A DNA stretch of 64,000 bases. Source: Monodelphis domestica. Lineage: Eukaryota > Chordata > Mammalia > Didelphimorphia > Didelphidae. Below, piece by piece: positions 31,441-42,142 of this stretch. The DNA lies in assembly GCF_027887165.1 (NCBI RefSeq), contig NC_077229.1, forward strand, positions 111,241,994 to 111,305,993, written 5' to 3'. Below the pieces are notes generated by a model that made no database searches, was not told the DNA's origin, and saw only the letters and a list, made by a program, of their open reading frames with translations. The stretch's first letter is position 1; every line of letters starts with the position of its first letter. The position numbers and the translations under genes were made by a program.

Positions 31441-32470
31441 TTAGAACATGTTCAGAAGGGAATCCATGAGTCAGCTGGCATGGGAGAACTTGGAAAAGGT
31501 ACAGGAGTTAATGAATGAAGAAGATTTATAAAGTCCATCAAGAAGGTTCAAGGCCCCAGGACTATTTTCCTTAGAGAAGATAAGACTGAGGAAAGAGCTA
31601 TTAATGAGATTTTAAAATGTATATTATCATATATATCATAATAATATAATTATATATATTAATATATAATCAAGCCAGGTTACCTAACTTGGTAAATCAG
31701 GAGATTTGAGGTCCTTCTTGTCCTGGCTCTGCAACTAGTTCTAAATTTGACTTTAGGCAGGTCTCTTCCCCTGTGGGTCTTGGTTTCCCCAGATGTAAAA
31801 CAAAATGGATTGCTTAGATGATTTCTAAGGTCTTTTAAAGATCTGGAGTCCTGTGATTCATTTTTTCCAGGCTAGGTTTAGAAGGGAGATGGATGGGGGC
31901 AGGGTATTGGTGGGAGAAATGTCTAAGCTCAGTGTCCACGATCTTTCAAGCTGTGAGGTCCCTTGCCCAGCAGGATCTGTCCCCCTGCTCTTGCTCCCTT
32001 CACAGAGCTCCATTTTTGGGGCTTTTATGGCTATCTCCACAATAGCCCAGAGATTTGAAGTTTGGGAATGGCCAGAGTTCCCAGGGCAGAGCTGGCTAAG
32101 GAGACAGCCCAAATGAAATGGGGAGCAGGAGGGATCATCCCTTGTGACCAGCCTATTTTTAGCAGCAAGACTTGCCTCCTATTTAGTCACCCCTGGGCTC
32201 CCTTGGGATAGGGCTTGAGCCTTCCAAGGAGCTGAGAGAGATGTCATCTCTCTGGGGACACACTCTTGGGAGCTGCTCCAAATCATAAGTGTCACTGGAC
32301 ACTGCTGATGATGCCAGAATACTGAGGACACAGCAAACCAACCTCAAGCTTTAAAGCACAGAATCCAAGATTCATAGGATGAGAGGGCAAGATAGATGGA
32401 AAGGGAAAGGAATAAGTACTTATTCAGGTGCCACATATGAGTGACAAGTATAACTCGAGATAAGAACATT
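31441..32470. other. Spacer with AT run, MIR and GC-rich part
   Basis: An AT-rich run lies at 31615-31672. A MIR 3' half lies at about 31690-31860. The section 31860-32340 is GC-richer, shows no repeat by eye, and carries overlapping short frames on both strands. Confidence 0.4.
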
Positions 32471-32472
32471 GG

Positions 32473-32525
32473 GCCTCTACTGCCTTGGAACCAATACACA
32501 GTTGTGATGCTAAGATAAAAGGTAA
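32473..32525 (+). mobile_element. SINE-S tail fragment
   Basis: 'CTACTGCCTTGGAACCAATA' to 'AAGATAAAAGGTAAATTG' only. Confidence 0.6.
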
Positions 32526-32632
32526 ATTGTTTATTTTAATGCAACTGGGAAATTTTTAAATGTAATTCAAAAATACGAAATTGGGAAAATAAATTAAAAA
32601 ATGATAAAATATATCTGATTGCCTTGACAAAA

Positions 32633-32751
32633 GGTTCCACTGGAGAAGGAAATGGCAAACCATTCCAGTATCCTTGCCAAGAAAAACCCATGGATACCTA
32701 TTGGTCCATGAGTTCACGGAGAGTCAGACATGGCTGAATGACTAAACAACA
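32633..32751 (+). mobile_element. SINE-L 3' half
   Basis: 'GAGAAGGAAATGGCAAACCA', 'CCTTGCCAAGAAAAACCCAT' and 'GAGTCAGACATGGCTGAATG', then AACAACAC. Confidence 0.85.
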
Positions 32752-32965
32752 CATACATGCATGTATAAGTGCCACATATATACACCAGGCACTATGCAGA
32801 ATGCTTTACAAATATTATCCCATTTGATTCTCATAGCAACCCTGTGAGGTACATGCTATCATTATCCCCATTTTATAGATGCAGAAACCAAGGCAAATAG
32901 CAGTTAAGTGACTTGCCCAGGATCACATAGCAACTAAGTATCTGATGATGGATTTCAACTCAGGG
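32752..32965 (-). mobile_element. MIR SINE
   Basis: 'CACCAGGCACTATGCAGAAT', 'ATTATCCCATTTGATTCTCA' and 'CTTGCCCAGGATCACATAGC'. Confidence 0.8.
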
Positions 32966-32981
32966 GAGTTGGGAGTTGGGG

Positions 32982-33175
32982 CATGGCAGTGAGGTAACTC
33001 AGTGGATAGAGAGCCAGACCTAGAAATGGGAGGTCCTAGGTTCAAATCTGACCTCAGACACTTCCCAGCTGTGTGACCCTGGGCAAGTCACTTGACCCCC
33101 ATCGCCCAGCCCTTACGCTTTTCTGCCTTGGAGCCAATACTCAGTAATAATTCTAAGATGAAAGACAAGGATTTA
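32982..33175 (+). mobile_element. SINE-S
   Basis: 'GGCAGTGAGGTAACTCAGTG', 'CTGTGTGACCCTGGGCAAGT', ending 'AGATGAAAGACAAGGATTTA'. Confidence 0.88.
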
Positions 33176-33401
33176 AAAAAAGAGATAGACATGGAGGGGA
33201 ATAGATGACTCTGTAGAAGGCCAGGAGAGTTGACTATTGTGTTCTGACCTCCTAAAAGGACGTTTTTACCCTTTCTGTATCATGGGCCTCTCTGGAAGGC
33301 TTGTGAAGTCTACTCAGAATAATGTTTTTAAATGAAAATACATTGGATTATAAAAGGAAACTAATTATCCTGAAATGTAGTTTTCAAAAAAATTAAAAAA
33401 A

Positions 33402-33600
33402 TGTTTAAGCCTTTACCTTCCATCTTAGAATCAATGCTATGTATTGATTTCAAGGCAGAAGAGCCATAAGGGCTAGGTAATGGGGGTTAAGTGACTTGCC
33501 CAGGGTGCCAGATCAAGGAAGTGTCTGAGATCACATTTGAACCCAGGACCTCCTGTCTCTATGCCTGGCTCTCAATCCACTGAGCTACCTAGCTACTCCC
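33402..33600 (-). mobile_element. SINE-S
   Basis: 'TTTAAGCCTTTACCTTCCAT', 'GGGGTTAAGTGACTTGCCCA', ending 'GAGCTACCTAGCTACTCC'. Confidence 0.9.
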
Positions 33601-33729
33601 AGTTTTCAAATATTTTTTAAACAATTTCATTGGGCTCAAAGTATTGAATCCATGAGCCTACTCAGTCTAGTTTGGAACCATGAGAAACTTTCTGGAATTG
33701 GGATTGATTGATCCTCAGGAATTTGGATC

Positions 33730-33920
33730 ACCAATTCCTAGACTTGGAGCTGTAAGGGAGACTTTGAGGCTATTTAGTACAGCCTGCTCCTTTACAGACA
33801 AATGAGAAAATTTAAAAGGAATAAAGGTTAAGTTACTTCTCCAAGGTCACTGAGGTACTAAATACCAGAGGCAGAATTTGGCTCCAAAAGCACACACCTT
33901 GATTAATCTGCCAACTCCCT
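33730..33920. mobile_element. Old MIR/L3-type repeat
   Basis: 'AGACTTGGAGCTGTAAGGGA', 'GTTACTTCTCCAAGGTCACT' and 'AGAGGCAGAATTTGGCTC'. Confidence 0.5.
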
Positions 33921-33959
33921 TCCTAATCAGTTATCCAATTGGACAATTATTTATTTAGG

Positions 33960-34180
33960 ACCTGCTTCCAGCAGGATACCTTGCCAGGAGCCTGGGATAC
34001 AAAGCCAAAACAAAAAGTAGCCTTTCAAATTCAATTCAAAGAGCATTTACTAAGTACCCACTCTGTGCCAGATACTATTGCTAGATGTTGGGGATTAAAA
34101 CCAAGATGAAACTAGCCCTGGCCTCAAGGAGCTTATATTTATATTCTATTGAGGAAAAGCAACTAGAATTCAACTATGAG
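33960..34180 (-). mobile_element. L2/MIR tail
   Basis: 'TTTACTAAGTACCCACTCTG', 'GCCAGATACTATTGCTAGAT' and 'GGCCTCAAGGAGCTTATATT' are the complement of an L2 3' end. Confidence 0.6.
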
Positions 34181-34181
34181 G

Positions 34182-34330
34182 TTAGCTAGGTAGTTCAGTG
34201 GATAGAGAGCCAGGCCTAGAGATGGGAGTCCTGGGTTCAAATGTAGACTCCAACATGTCCCAACTGTGTCACCCTGGGCAAGTCACTTAACCCCTATTGA
34301 CTAGCCCTAGTCATTCTTCCACCTTGTGAC
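34182..34330 (+). mobile_element. SINE-S lacking its 3' tail
   Basis: 'GTTAGCTAGGTAGTTCAGTG' to 'CTAGTCATTCTTCCACCTTG'. The end is cut before the 'GACAGAAGGTAAGGG' motif. Confidence 0.8.
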
Positions 34331-34715
34331 AATCTTTTTTTTTTTTGCAACCCTCAACAGGAAATACAGGCTAAGGCTGAACAATAAACCTTTAAGTTCT
34401 CATTGATCACCCTAAATAGGATTAGCATTTCTCATCAAACCTTAAGTACCTTTTTGGTCTTCTTAGTTTCTTACTGTATCTAGACAGCTTCCAGGGATTC
34501 TGGCCTCTGGCTAGAATCCTCTTTCCCTGACTTCCAAGCAAGTCAATCAGTTGTCCTTCCTTTCCTTTGCTTTCCTTTACCAAAGAATATGCAAGATCCC
34601 AAGATCTTTAGCTTGTTTTTGGTGTATTAGGTGACTAAATGTGTCTATCTTCAAGGCAGTTGGTCTTGGCTCTTTTGTTTTGCTCTTCTTTTGTTCTTTC
34701 CTGTCTTTTTTATTA
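34331..34715. other. Spacer
   Basis: A T run at 34335-34346 is followed by unassigned sequence. No gene is recognised. Confidence 0.4.
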
Positions 34716-34900
34716 CTTAAAATTCTTTCTTTCTGTCTTAGAATCAACATTGTGTACTTGTTCCAAGGCAGAAGAATGGAAAACAACAGGGATTAAGTTA
34801 CTTGCTCAGTCTGAGTAAGAAGTGTCTGAGGTCAAATTTGAACCCAGGACCTCTAGTCTCTAAGCCTGGCTCTCAAATCACCAAGCCACCTAGCTGACCT
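34716..34900 (-). mobile_element. SINE-S
   Basis: 'TTCTTTCTGTCTTAGAATCA', 'TTGTTCCAAGGCAGAAGAAT', ending 'CAAGCCACCTAGCTGACC'. Confidence 0.85.
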
Positions 34901-34914
34901 CTATTATTATTTTT

Positions 34915-35285
34915 TTAACCCTTACCATCTGTCTTTTTTTTTTTAATTATTGTAAAGCTATTTAATTTTTACCAATTACATGTAGTAAATGTCCACTTAA
35001 GTTTTCTGAAGTTAAATGATCCAACTTGTCTCCCTCCCTTCCTTCCTTCTCCCCTCTCAGAGCTAACAAGCAATCCAATGTGGGTTATACATGTGTTATC
35101 ATGGAAAACATATTTCCATATTACCTTCTATATTAGAATCAATTCTAAAACAGAAGAGGGGCAAAGGCTAGGCAATTGGAGTTTAGTGACTTGCCCAGGG
35201 CCTCGTATCTTAGGTCATATTTGAACCCAGGTCCTCCTGACTCCACGTCTGACTCACTATCCACTATGCTACCTTGCTGGTCCTC
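34915..35285 (-). mobile_element. SINE-S split by a LINE end
   Basis: The SINE starts 'TTTTAACCCTTACCATCTGTC' at 34915 and resumes at about 35116 ('ACCTTCTATATTAGAATCAA'), ending 'ATGCTACCTTGCTGG'. A LINE terminus occupies the gap. Confidence 0.7.
34938..35115 (-). mobile_element. LINE 3' terminus inside a SINE-S
   Basis: 'ACCAATTACATGTAGTAAAT' and 'TTAAGTTTTCTGAAGTTAAA' match the segment at 63410-63480, so it is a repeated LINE 3' end distinct from the L1 3' UTRs at 5121 and 43392. Confidence 0.6.
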
Positions 35286-35324
35286 TTTCCTATTCTTAGG
35301 AATAATGGAGATGGCTGTGACCTT

Positions 35325-35450
35325 GTATGAATACGTCAAAAAGTATTTATTAAGCACCTACTATGTCCCAGGCACTGTGCTAAGCACAGAATATTTTTAA
35401 AAGGCAAAGGATGATCCCTGCTCTCAAGGACCTTATAAAAGCTTGGAAAG
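35325..35450 (-). mobile_element. L2 3' end
   Basis: 'TATTTATTAAGCACCTACTA', 'CCCAGGCACTGTGCTAAGCA' and 'CCTGCTCTCAAGGACCTTAT'. Confidence 0.75.
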
Positions 35451-35784
35451 GTCAGAATAACAAGCCACAGAGGTTTAGGAAGTACCGATCCCACACAGTT
35501 TACTGGCAACTGATGCCGGGGAGGACTGACCTACAGGATTCATCCCAGCAATGGATTTCCAGGCAGCTAAGGTGCCCTTTTCCGTAAGCAAGGGAGTGAT
35601 GTCATCCATCTATGCCACATTTGGAATTCAACTCGGAGGCCTGAATGCTTTATAGCTTTTGGATTGAGCCCATTTTCTTTACAGACCAAGGTTATTTAGG
35701 GGAGAACTGGACTCTTCCATTCCAAGTCATTAGGCACTACCAGAAATAGGCTTTCACCTTGCTCCCAGCCAGTCAATCAAAATG
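35451..35784. other. Spacer
   Basis: No recognised gene or repeat. Confidence 0.4.
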
Positions 35785-36185
35785 TAAGCAAGCCCCAACT
35801 ATGTGCCAGGACTGTGCTAAGCACTGAGGACAAAGAAAGGTAAAAGACAAACTCTGCTTACAGTCTAAAGGGATAGACAAAATACAAACAAGTGAGTATA
35901 GATAAATGACACCCAGGATAAATCAGAGGTGATCTGGTGGACCCTGGGAAAGCCTTAGCATTAAAGATTAGCAGAGAATTCCAATAGAAGATGGGGTTTT
36001 AGCTGGGACTTGAAGCAGAGACGTGAAGAGAAAACTTGAAGGCATGGGAGAGAGCTGGTGAAAATGCCCAGCATTAGGAGATGGAGTATGTTGTTTATGG
36101 AACAGCAAAGAACCCAGCGTCACTGGATCAGATGGTACATGGTGGCATGGAAGGTATAAAGAGACTGGAAAGGGAACAATTCTGA
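35785..36185 (-). mobile_element. L2 LINE 3' region
   Basis: It starts with the L2 tail complement ('AACTATGTGCCAGGACTGTG') and runs through 'TAGCTGGGACTTGAAGCAGA' and 'GTCACTGGATCAGATGGTAC'. Same family and strand as 12480 and 44050. Confidence 0.75.
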
Positions 36186-36290
36186 GTTGTATGATTCTAG
36201 GCAAATCATTTAACCCCAATTGCCTAGCACTTACCACTATTCTGGGTTGGAATTAATATACACTATTATTATTAGCATTAGTGTTTTTTT
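36186..36290 (+). mobile_element. SINE-S 3' fragment
   Basis: 'AGGCAAATCATTTAACCCCA', 'TTGCCTAGCACTTACCACTA', then a diverged tail. Confidence 0.6.
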
Positions 36291-36305
36291 TAAAGATTAA
36301 AAATT

Positions 36306-36475
36306 GGGGCAGCTGGGTAGCCAAGTGGATTGAGAGCCAGACCCAGAAATGGGAGGTCCTGGGTTCAAATCTGACCTCAGACATGTCCTAGCTGTGTGCC
36401 CCTGGGCAAGTCACTTGCTGCCTAGCTGCCTAGTCCTTATTGCTCTTCTGCCTTAGAACCAATACCCAGTACTGG
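36306..36475 (+). mobile_element. SINE-S lacking its 3' terminus
   Basis: 'GGGGCAGCTGGGTAGCCAAG' to 'AGAACCAATACCCAGTACTG'. It ends before the 'AGACAGAAGG' motif. Confidence 0.85.
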
Positions 36476-37115
36476 TGTGGTCTCTGGGCATCATCTCTTG
36501 GCATGCCCTGATGAGCTTATTGAAAGAACTGTGATGGTCAATTGCCATGTGCATTTTGGGATAAATATGAACATGTTCATACTCAACTTATGTCTTTTTC
36601 CTTTTATGGGATAATTGAGGTTAGCAACTATATACCACTTTGTCACCATAAAATAGTCTTACAAATAATTACTTGCTTGTAATAATTCTGCATTAGTGGC
36701 AACATTGAGTACTCGTACAAAAATATTGACTTATTTTGTTTTACAAATAAGGTACCTAATGAGAAAGGGGTGGGCTTGGGGGAGCCTTCATTAACACTGT
36801 ACATCTAGGCAAGGTGGCCATAAAAGCAACCAAGTATAAAAAAAGAAATGCTGATATTTTATTTTCTTCATGCTGAATTTCTGTAACTACTTTTTTTTTC
36901 TTTTTCTTCCATACTTCTAAGTTTGAGTTCAGCCATGTACATTTGCTACTTGGTCAAATATATCTATAAATTGCCTGAGATTCTGAAAAAAAAAACAAAA
37001 AAGATGAAAGGTCAGGGTTTTTAAAAAATTAAATTAAATTAAAATTTCAAAGAATTTAAAAATTAAAAAATTAAGAAGAAAGCTTAGAAAAAAGAAGTTA
37101 TCTTATAAACATCAA
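36476..37115. other. AT-rich spacer
   Basis: No gene is recognised. An AAATTAAATT-type run lies at 37020-37080. A polypyrimidine run lies at 36880-36915. Confidence 0.4.
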
Positions 37116-37310
37116 ACAATTTCACAAATAGTTATTGATAGGCCACTGCATCCAATCTCCTCATTTTATAGGTGTAAGAGCTGAGGAACAAAATTGGCTC
37201 AAGACGGACCAGGAGTTATATAGCTGATAAATGTCTGAGGAAGAATTCAAATTCAGGTTTTTCTGACTCTGAATTTAGCAATCTATTCACTGTGCTTCCT
37301 GGTAAGAAGT
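37116..37310 (-). mobile_element. MIR-like repeat
   Basis: 'ATCTCCTCATTTTATAGGTG', 'AGGAGTTATATAGCTGATAA' and 'TGAATTTAGCAATCTATTCA'. Confidence 0.5.
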
Positions 37311-37463
37311 GATGAGAGCCTGAAGAAGACAATAACTTGTTGAAGGGAGTAAAGGGAAAGGAATCAAGAGATGTACAGTTGGAGTCAACAAGATTTGGCA
37401 AACTGACTTGGGTGGTTGGAGAGGGAGAGTGGAGAATAAAAGATGATTATAAAGTTCGGAATT

Positions 37464-37642
37464 GGGGGCAGCTGGCTAGCTCAGTGGATTGAAAGCCAGG
37501 CCTAGAGACAGGAGGTCCTAGGCTCAAATATGGCCTCAGACACTTCCTAGCTGTGTAACCTTGAACATGTCACTTAACCCCCATTGCCTAGCCCTTTGGA
37601 GCCAATACACAGTCTTGATTCCAAGATGGAAGTTAAGGGTTA
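37464..37642 (+). mobile_element. SINE-S
   Basis: 'GGGGGCAGCTGGCTAGCTCA', 'CCCCATTGCCTAGCCCTTTG', ending 'AAGATGGAAGTTAAGGGTTA' and an A run. Slightly shortened around 'TTGGAGCCAATACACAGT'. Confidence 0.88.
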
Positions 37643-37760
37643 AAAAAAAAAAAAGAAGAATTGATACTGAAATAAGGAAAATATTTGGACCTATACTGAT
37701 GATAGAGGTTTGTCCAGTACAGTACTCTGTCTCTAGTCTCTGTCTAGTCCTTTTTTATTT

Positions 37761-37957
37761 TTTTAAACCCTTACCTTCTATCTTGGAATCAATACTGTGT
37801 ATTGGCTCCAAGGCAGAAGAGTGGTAAAGGCTAGGCAATGGGGATTAAGTGACTTGCCCAGGGTCACACAGCTGAGAAGTGTCTGAGGTCATATTTGAAC
37901 CCAGGACCTCCTGTCTCTAGGCCTGACTCTCAATACACTGAGCTACCCAGCTGCCCC
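37761..37957 (-). mobile_element. SINE-S, full length
   Basis: 'TTTAAACCCTTACCTTCTAT', 'CCCAGGGTCACACAGCTGAG', ending 'GAGCTACCCAGCTGCCCC'. Close to consensus. Confidence 0.92.
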
Positions 37958-37989
37958 CTCTGTCTAATATTTCTGCAAAAGATACTACC

Positions 37990-38175
37990 TGTCTTCTTTC
38001 CCTCTTAGATTACTAGTATTGGTTCCAAGGCAGAAAAGTGTTGTAAGAACAAGGCAACTGGGATTAAGTGATTTATCCAAGGTCACATAGCTAGGAAGAA
38101 TCTGAGGCCAGATTTGTACCCAGGACCTTCTGTCTCCAAGCCTGGCTGTATCCACTGAGCCACCTAGCTGACCCT
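37990..38175 (-). mobile_element. SINE-S
   Basis: 'TTCTTTCCCTCTTAGATTAC', 'CAAGGTCACATAGCTAGGAA', ending 'GAGCCACCTAGCTGACCC'. Confidence 0.82.
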
Positions 38176-38334
38176 TGGATGATATTATTACTGAAAACAC
38201 TCTTGCCCCCAAAAAGATGCATTTGAGAGGAGGAAATTGCTTGAAAATAGTCCTGGAGGGGGTTGGAAAGGATAGAATTAAGGGCACAGGAGAGCTAATG
38301 GCCTTTGTTAACATCATACAAAGAAGGAAGGAAA

Positions 38335-38465
38335 TAAGCATTTATTAAGCATCTTGACAGGCACCATGTTAAACACTTTTTACAAATCTTATCTGATTTG
38401 ATCCTTAGAGTAATCCTGGACAGGGGTGCTACTATGATCCTCATTTTACAGCTGAGGAAACTAAA
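38335..38465 (-). mobile_element. L2/MIR tail
   Basis: 'AAGCATTTATTAAGCATCTT', 'TCTTATCTGATTTGATCCTT' and 'TCATTTTACAGCTGAGGAAA'. Interrupted at 38465 by a SINE-S. Confidence 0.65.
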
Positions 38466-38471
38466 GAGATA

Positions 38472-38625
38472 GCCTGCCTAGAGATGAGAGGTATTAGGTT
38501 CAAATCTGGACTCAGACACTTGTGTGACCCTGGATAAATCACTTAACCCCTATTGCCCAGCCCTTACTGCTCTTCTGCCTTGGGACCAAAACACAGTAAT
38601 GGTTCTAAGATAGAAGGGAAGGCTT
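38472..38625 (+). mobile_element. SINE-S lacking its head
   Basis: 'GCCTGCCTAGAGATGAGAGG', 'TGTGTGACCCTGGATAAATC', ending 'AAGATAGAAGGGAAGGCTTA'. Confidence 0.8.
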
Positions 38626-38629
38626 AGAA

Positions 38630-38810
38630 AAATTAATGATCTTGCAACAACTCAGAGAGCGAGGTGATATTGTCTCCATTTTATAAATGAGGAAACTGAG
38701 GCAATCTGTTACTCACCCACAGTCATATAGCTACATATTTAAGGCTTTATTTGAATTCAAGCCTTCTCAACTACAAGTTCAGCCCTCTATCCACTGCACC
38801 ACCTAGGGCC
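38630..38810 (-). mobile_element. MIR SINE
   Basis: 'CTCCATTTTATAAATGAGGA', 'CACCCACAGTCATATAGCTA', ending 'CACTGCACCACCTAGGG'. Confidence 0.7.
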
Positions 38811-38935
38811 AGTGGATGAAGGCAGAAGAAATCATTCAGAAGAGGTTCTATTTGAGGGAGGGGTACTCAGATGCATTGACAGTTGAAGGTAGGATGGTGG
38901 GGGTTATCAGTTGACAATAGGAGTAAGAAAAGATC

Positions 38936-39100
38936 TGTGAGCAGTAGAATAGGTTATTTCATGAGGGAGTGGGATTCCCCCCTTCTGGAAAGCTTCAAGA
39001 AAAGGCTAGGGGCAGGGGGGGATGTTTTTAGAAGGGATTTTTTCAAGTATGGGTTCGATTGGATGCTGCCTAGTGTCCTTTCCAATCCCAAAATTCTGTG
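38936..39100 (+). mobile_element. CR1/L3-type LINE 3' end
   Basis: 'GAAAGCTTCAAGAAAAGGCT' and 'GGTTCGATTGGATGCTGCC' precede 'TCCTTTCCAATCCCAAAATTC', the sense terminus of CR1/L3. Confidence 0.65.
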
Positions 39101-39104
39101 TTTG

Positions 39105-39415
39105 GTCAAGCAAGGACAAGAATTCAAGCTCCTTGAAGGCAGGGACTATGTTGCTTTTTTTTTTTAACCTTTATCTTCCCTGTCTTAGAATCAATACTGT
39201 GTATCAGTTCCAAGGCACAGTGGTAAGGGCTAGGTGATAGGGGTTAAGTGACTTGCCCAGGGTCACACAGCTAGGAAGTATCTGAGGACAGATTTGAACC
39301 CAGGACCTCCCATCTCTATGCCTGGCTCTCAACCCACTGAGTCACTTAGCTTCCCTTGACTATATCACTTTTATCTTTATACCAGTAGCACCTAGCACAC
39401 AGTAGGTATTCAAGA
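39105..39415 (+). mobile_element. L2 3' end interrupted by a SINE-S
   Basis: 'TCAAGCTCCTTGAAGGCAGG' stands left of the SINE at 39162-39355. 'AGCACCTAGCACACAGTAGG' stands right of it, so the L2 is the older layer. Confidence 0.75.
39162..39355 (-). mobile_element. SINE-S inserted in an L2
   Basis: It starts after a T run: 'CCCTGTCTTAGAATCAATAC', 'CCCAGGGTCACACAGCTAGG', ending 'GAGTCACTTAGCTTCCC'. Confidence 0.9.
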
Positions 39416-39419
39416 AAAA

Positions 39420-39946
39420 AAGATTGGAAATTTTAAATTAAAGGTGGTATAAATCAATTGCATGGACCTTAAATGAGGAAAGGTTATTGAGGCTTGGGGA
39501 TAGAAAAATATTTTGGAAGCCCATCAGCTGAAAGGTTAAATCACAACTTTCCTTCCTCCCTCATATGGTCTCTAAGAATTGCTCCCTGTTTATCTCCTTC
39601 CTCCCCCCACCCCTTCCTTTTTCCAGGACAGTGCTATTTTTGAAGGGACATGTCTATTTCTAGAAAGAAGATTATGTCCATTCCCACAGAAGAGGTACTG
39701 AAGGACAGAGGCCATCCCCACTCTGGGACTCTGCTCAAAACTCTTATGGCTTAGATTCCTGAATGGGAGGGGAAGATTTCTACTCATCCCAGAGGAAGGG
39801 CATTCCTCTCTCAGAGCAAAAAGGGGCCCAAGCTCCAAACTGACAGTATGTTGCCCAAAAAAAGAAAGAAACTAAAAAGAATAGATCCTCCCTAAATAAG
39901 TGGGAAAAGTCCTGGCCTGGGATTTAGGACACCTAGCTGCATAATT
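39420..39946. other. Spacer
   Basis: No recognised gene or repeat. Confidence 0.4.
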
Positions 39947-40105
39947 TTTTTTTAACCCTTACTTTCCGTCTTACTAAGGCAAAAGGGGTTAAGTGACTTA
40001 CCCAGGGTCACACAGCTAGTAAATGTTGTCTGAGGCCTGATTGGAACCTAGGATCTCCTGTATCCGGGTCTGGCTCTCAATCTACTGGGCCACCTAGTTG
40101 CCCCA
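39947..40105 (-). mobile_element. SINE-S, shortened near its 3' end
   Basis: 'TTTAACCCTTACTTTCCGTC', 'CCCAGGGTCACACAGCTAGT', ending 'GGCCACCTAGTTGCCCC'. The 'GAATCAATACTGTGTATTGG' part is missing. Confidence 0.85.
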
Positions 40106-40107
40106 GT

Positions 40108-40265
40108 CCATAGACTTCTGATCCCCATTTTACAGTTAAGAACATTAAGGCAAACAGAGGTTAAGTCACTTGCCCAGGTTCACACAGATAGGAAATATCT
40201 GGGGCTAGATTTGAGCTCAAGTCTTCCTAACTTGACAGTGACAGACCCATCACTCTGACCACTGC
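40108..40265 (-). mobile_element. MIR/SINE-L CORE fragment
   Basis: 'CCCCATTTTACAGTTAAGAA' and 'CTTGCCCAGGTTCACACAGA', then 'CACTCTGACCACTGCACTAC'. Confidence 0.65.
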
Positions 40266-40399
40266 ACTACTATTAGTCAGGTGTCAACATGAATTTTGAC
40301 ATCTATTGATTCTTGGGATAAAAGGGGATCTCTTATACTCTCTTGTCCAACTGTAAGTGAGGACATACATACATGAAGAGACTTGACCAAAATCAAACA

Positions 40400-40535
40400 A
40401 ATATTACCCCTCAACAATAAGTATTTACTGAGTGTCTTATGTGCCAAACATAGTATCTGGCTCTGGAAATGTAAATACAAAAGCAAGCCTGTCCCTGCCT
40501 TCAACAAATTTATATTCTATTGGAGGATTCAATAT
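40400..40535 (-). mobile_element. L2 3' end
   Basis: 'AGTATTTACTGAGTGTCTTA', 'GCCAAACATAGTATCTGG' and 'CCTGCCTTCAACAAATTTAT'. Confidence 0.6.
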
Positions 40536-40545
40536 ATCTTTTCTT

Positions 40546-40782
40546 GTTGTTGTTCAGATTGATCCTACTTTTTGTGACCCCATTTGGGTTTTCCTGGCAA
40601 AGATATTAGAATTGTTTGCCATTTTCTTCTCCAGCTCATTTTATAGCTGAGGAAACTGAGGTAAATAGGGTTAAATGACTTGAGCCAGGATCACACAGCT
40701 AGTAAGAATATGAGACCAGATTTCAGCTCAGAAAGATGAGTCTTCTTGACTCCAAGCCTTGACTCTATCACTGTGCCACCTA
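40546..40782 (-). mobile_element. SINE-L, full length
   Basis: 'TTGTTGTTCAGATTGATCCT', 'CATTTGGGTTTTCCTGGCAA' and 'CCAGGATCACACAGCTAGTA', ending 'CACTGTGCCACCTAT'. Confidence 0.9.
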
Positions 40783-40784
40783 TT

Positions 40785-41510
40785 AAATATATGATATCTA
40801 TAAAATCAATATAAAGGGATTGGAGATTGGGGAGGAGGTCTTAATAACCGAGGGACGTCTTTAAGTAGGTGAAGCTTCCATTGAGTCTCCAAGGGATCTA
40901 AGGATTCCAAGAAGTAGAGGTGAGAGGGAAACTATTAGAGGCAAAAGGATAGTGTGTGCAAAAGAAGAGAGGGAAGATGGAATGTTACATATGGCGACAG
41001 TAAGTAGGCCAGTCAGATTAGAATTTAATGGGACTGGGTGAATGGGATGGATATTGTCAAGTGTAATAAGCCTGGGGTGATCAACTGAGGGGCAAGATTG
41101 TAAAGGGCTTAAAATACCAGAAAGAGTCATTTGTACTTTATCTGTAAGGCAGTAGGGAACCAACCACTAAAGCTTCTTGAGCAGAACACTGACTTGGTCA
41201 GACTTAATTTGGCAATATAAACTTGGTGGCTATGTGGTGGATGGATTGGAGAGTAAGAGATGGAAGTGGGAAAACTAGTTAAGAGATTAATGAAATGGTC
41301 CAAGCAAGACATGGCAAGTTCTAGAATTATGGTGATTGTGGTAAAAGAAAAGACAAGGAGATGCATCGGAGATGTTGTGGAGGTAGAATCTTGGCCACTG
41401 ATTATTGGAGGGGAAGGGTGCTGAGTGAGGCTATAGAGCTCAGTATGATTTTCTAGGTCTTAGACTGGGGTATCCAGGAAAATGGCAGTGTTCTTAGCAG
41501 AAACAGAGAT
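40785..41510 (-). mobile_element. L2 LINE, ORF2 C-terminal region
   Basis: The minus strand gives the diverged L2 reverse-transcriptase tail: phrases such as 'CCAACAAACTGATTCTAG'-like and 'GATACCCCAGTCTAAGACC'. Plus-strand landmarks are 'TGGATATTGTCAAGTGTAAT', 'CTTAAAATACCAGAAAGAGT' and 'GGAGATGTTGTGGAGGTAGA'. Frame not intact. Confidence 0.65.
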
Positions 41511-41718
41511 TGGGAGGAGGTAGGTTGAAAAGGAACATTCAGTTAATAAGTAGCAAATCCAAAATTAGAGTCTTATTCCTCTAAGAGGACTTAGAGACAA
41601 CAGGATCATCAATTAGAATTAGGGGGGGAGGCGGGGGAATTTTAGAAATCCTCTAGTACAGGTCTCTCAATTTACAGAAGAGGAAATCCAGAGAGATGAA
41701 GTGATTTTTCCAAGAATA

Positions 41719-41752
41719 TATATATATATATATATGGAAATATATATATATA
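41719..41752 (+). repeat. (TA)n microsatellite
   Basis: Two ATATAT runs interrupted by GGAAA, within an old MIR/L3-type stretch at about 41640-41720. Confidence 0.9.
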
Positions 41753-41832
41753 GTAAACAGAAGAACCAAATACTGAATCTGCAACCTCTGGCTAAAACCA
41801 ATTTCATTTCCAGAACACAATGATAGGAGCTT

Positions 41833-42142
41833 TGCTGTTGTTCAGTTATTGTCCAGACTCTTCATGGCTCCATTTAGGACTCTCTTGGCAAAGATACCAG
41901 AGTATCATTCCTTTTTCAAATCACTTTACAGACAAGGAAACTGAGGCAAACAGGGTTAAAGAACTTGTCCAGTGTCACACAGCCAATATGTGTCTGAGGT
42001 TAGATTTGAACTCAGGAGGATGCTCAGGGCAAGTGTTTCATCCACTAGATATTGGCCTGAGGACAGCCAAGGTGTAGACAGTGCAGTGGATAGAAGTGAC
42101 TTCTGTCTCCAGGTCCAGAGTTCTATCCACTGTGTCACCTAG
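41833..42142 (-). mobile_element. SINE-L, with repeated end
   Basis: 'GCTGTTGTTCAGTTATTGTC' to 'CATCCACTAGATATTGG' (42050). A second end segment follows: 'AAGTGACTTCTGTCTCCAGG', 'ATCCACTGTGTCACCTAG' at 42096-42142. Either the original end lies after a small insertion, or there are two copies. Confidence 0.75.

Noticed and set aside
41820-42077. 85-codon open frame
   Set aside because: It lies in the complement of a SINE-L; the same peptide words occur in other SINE-L copies.
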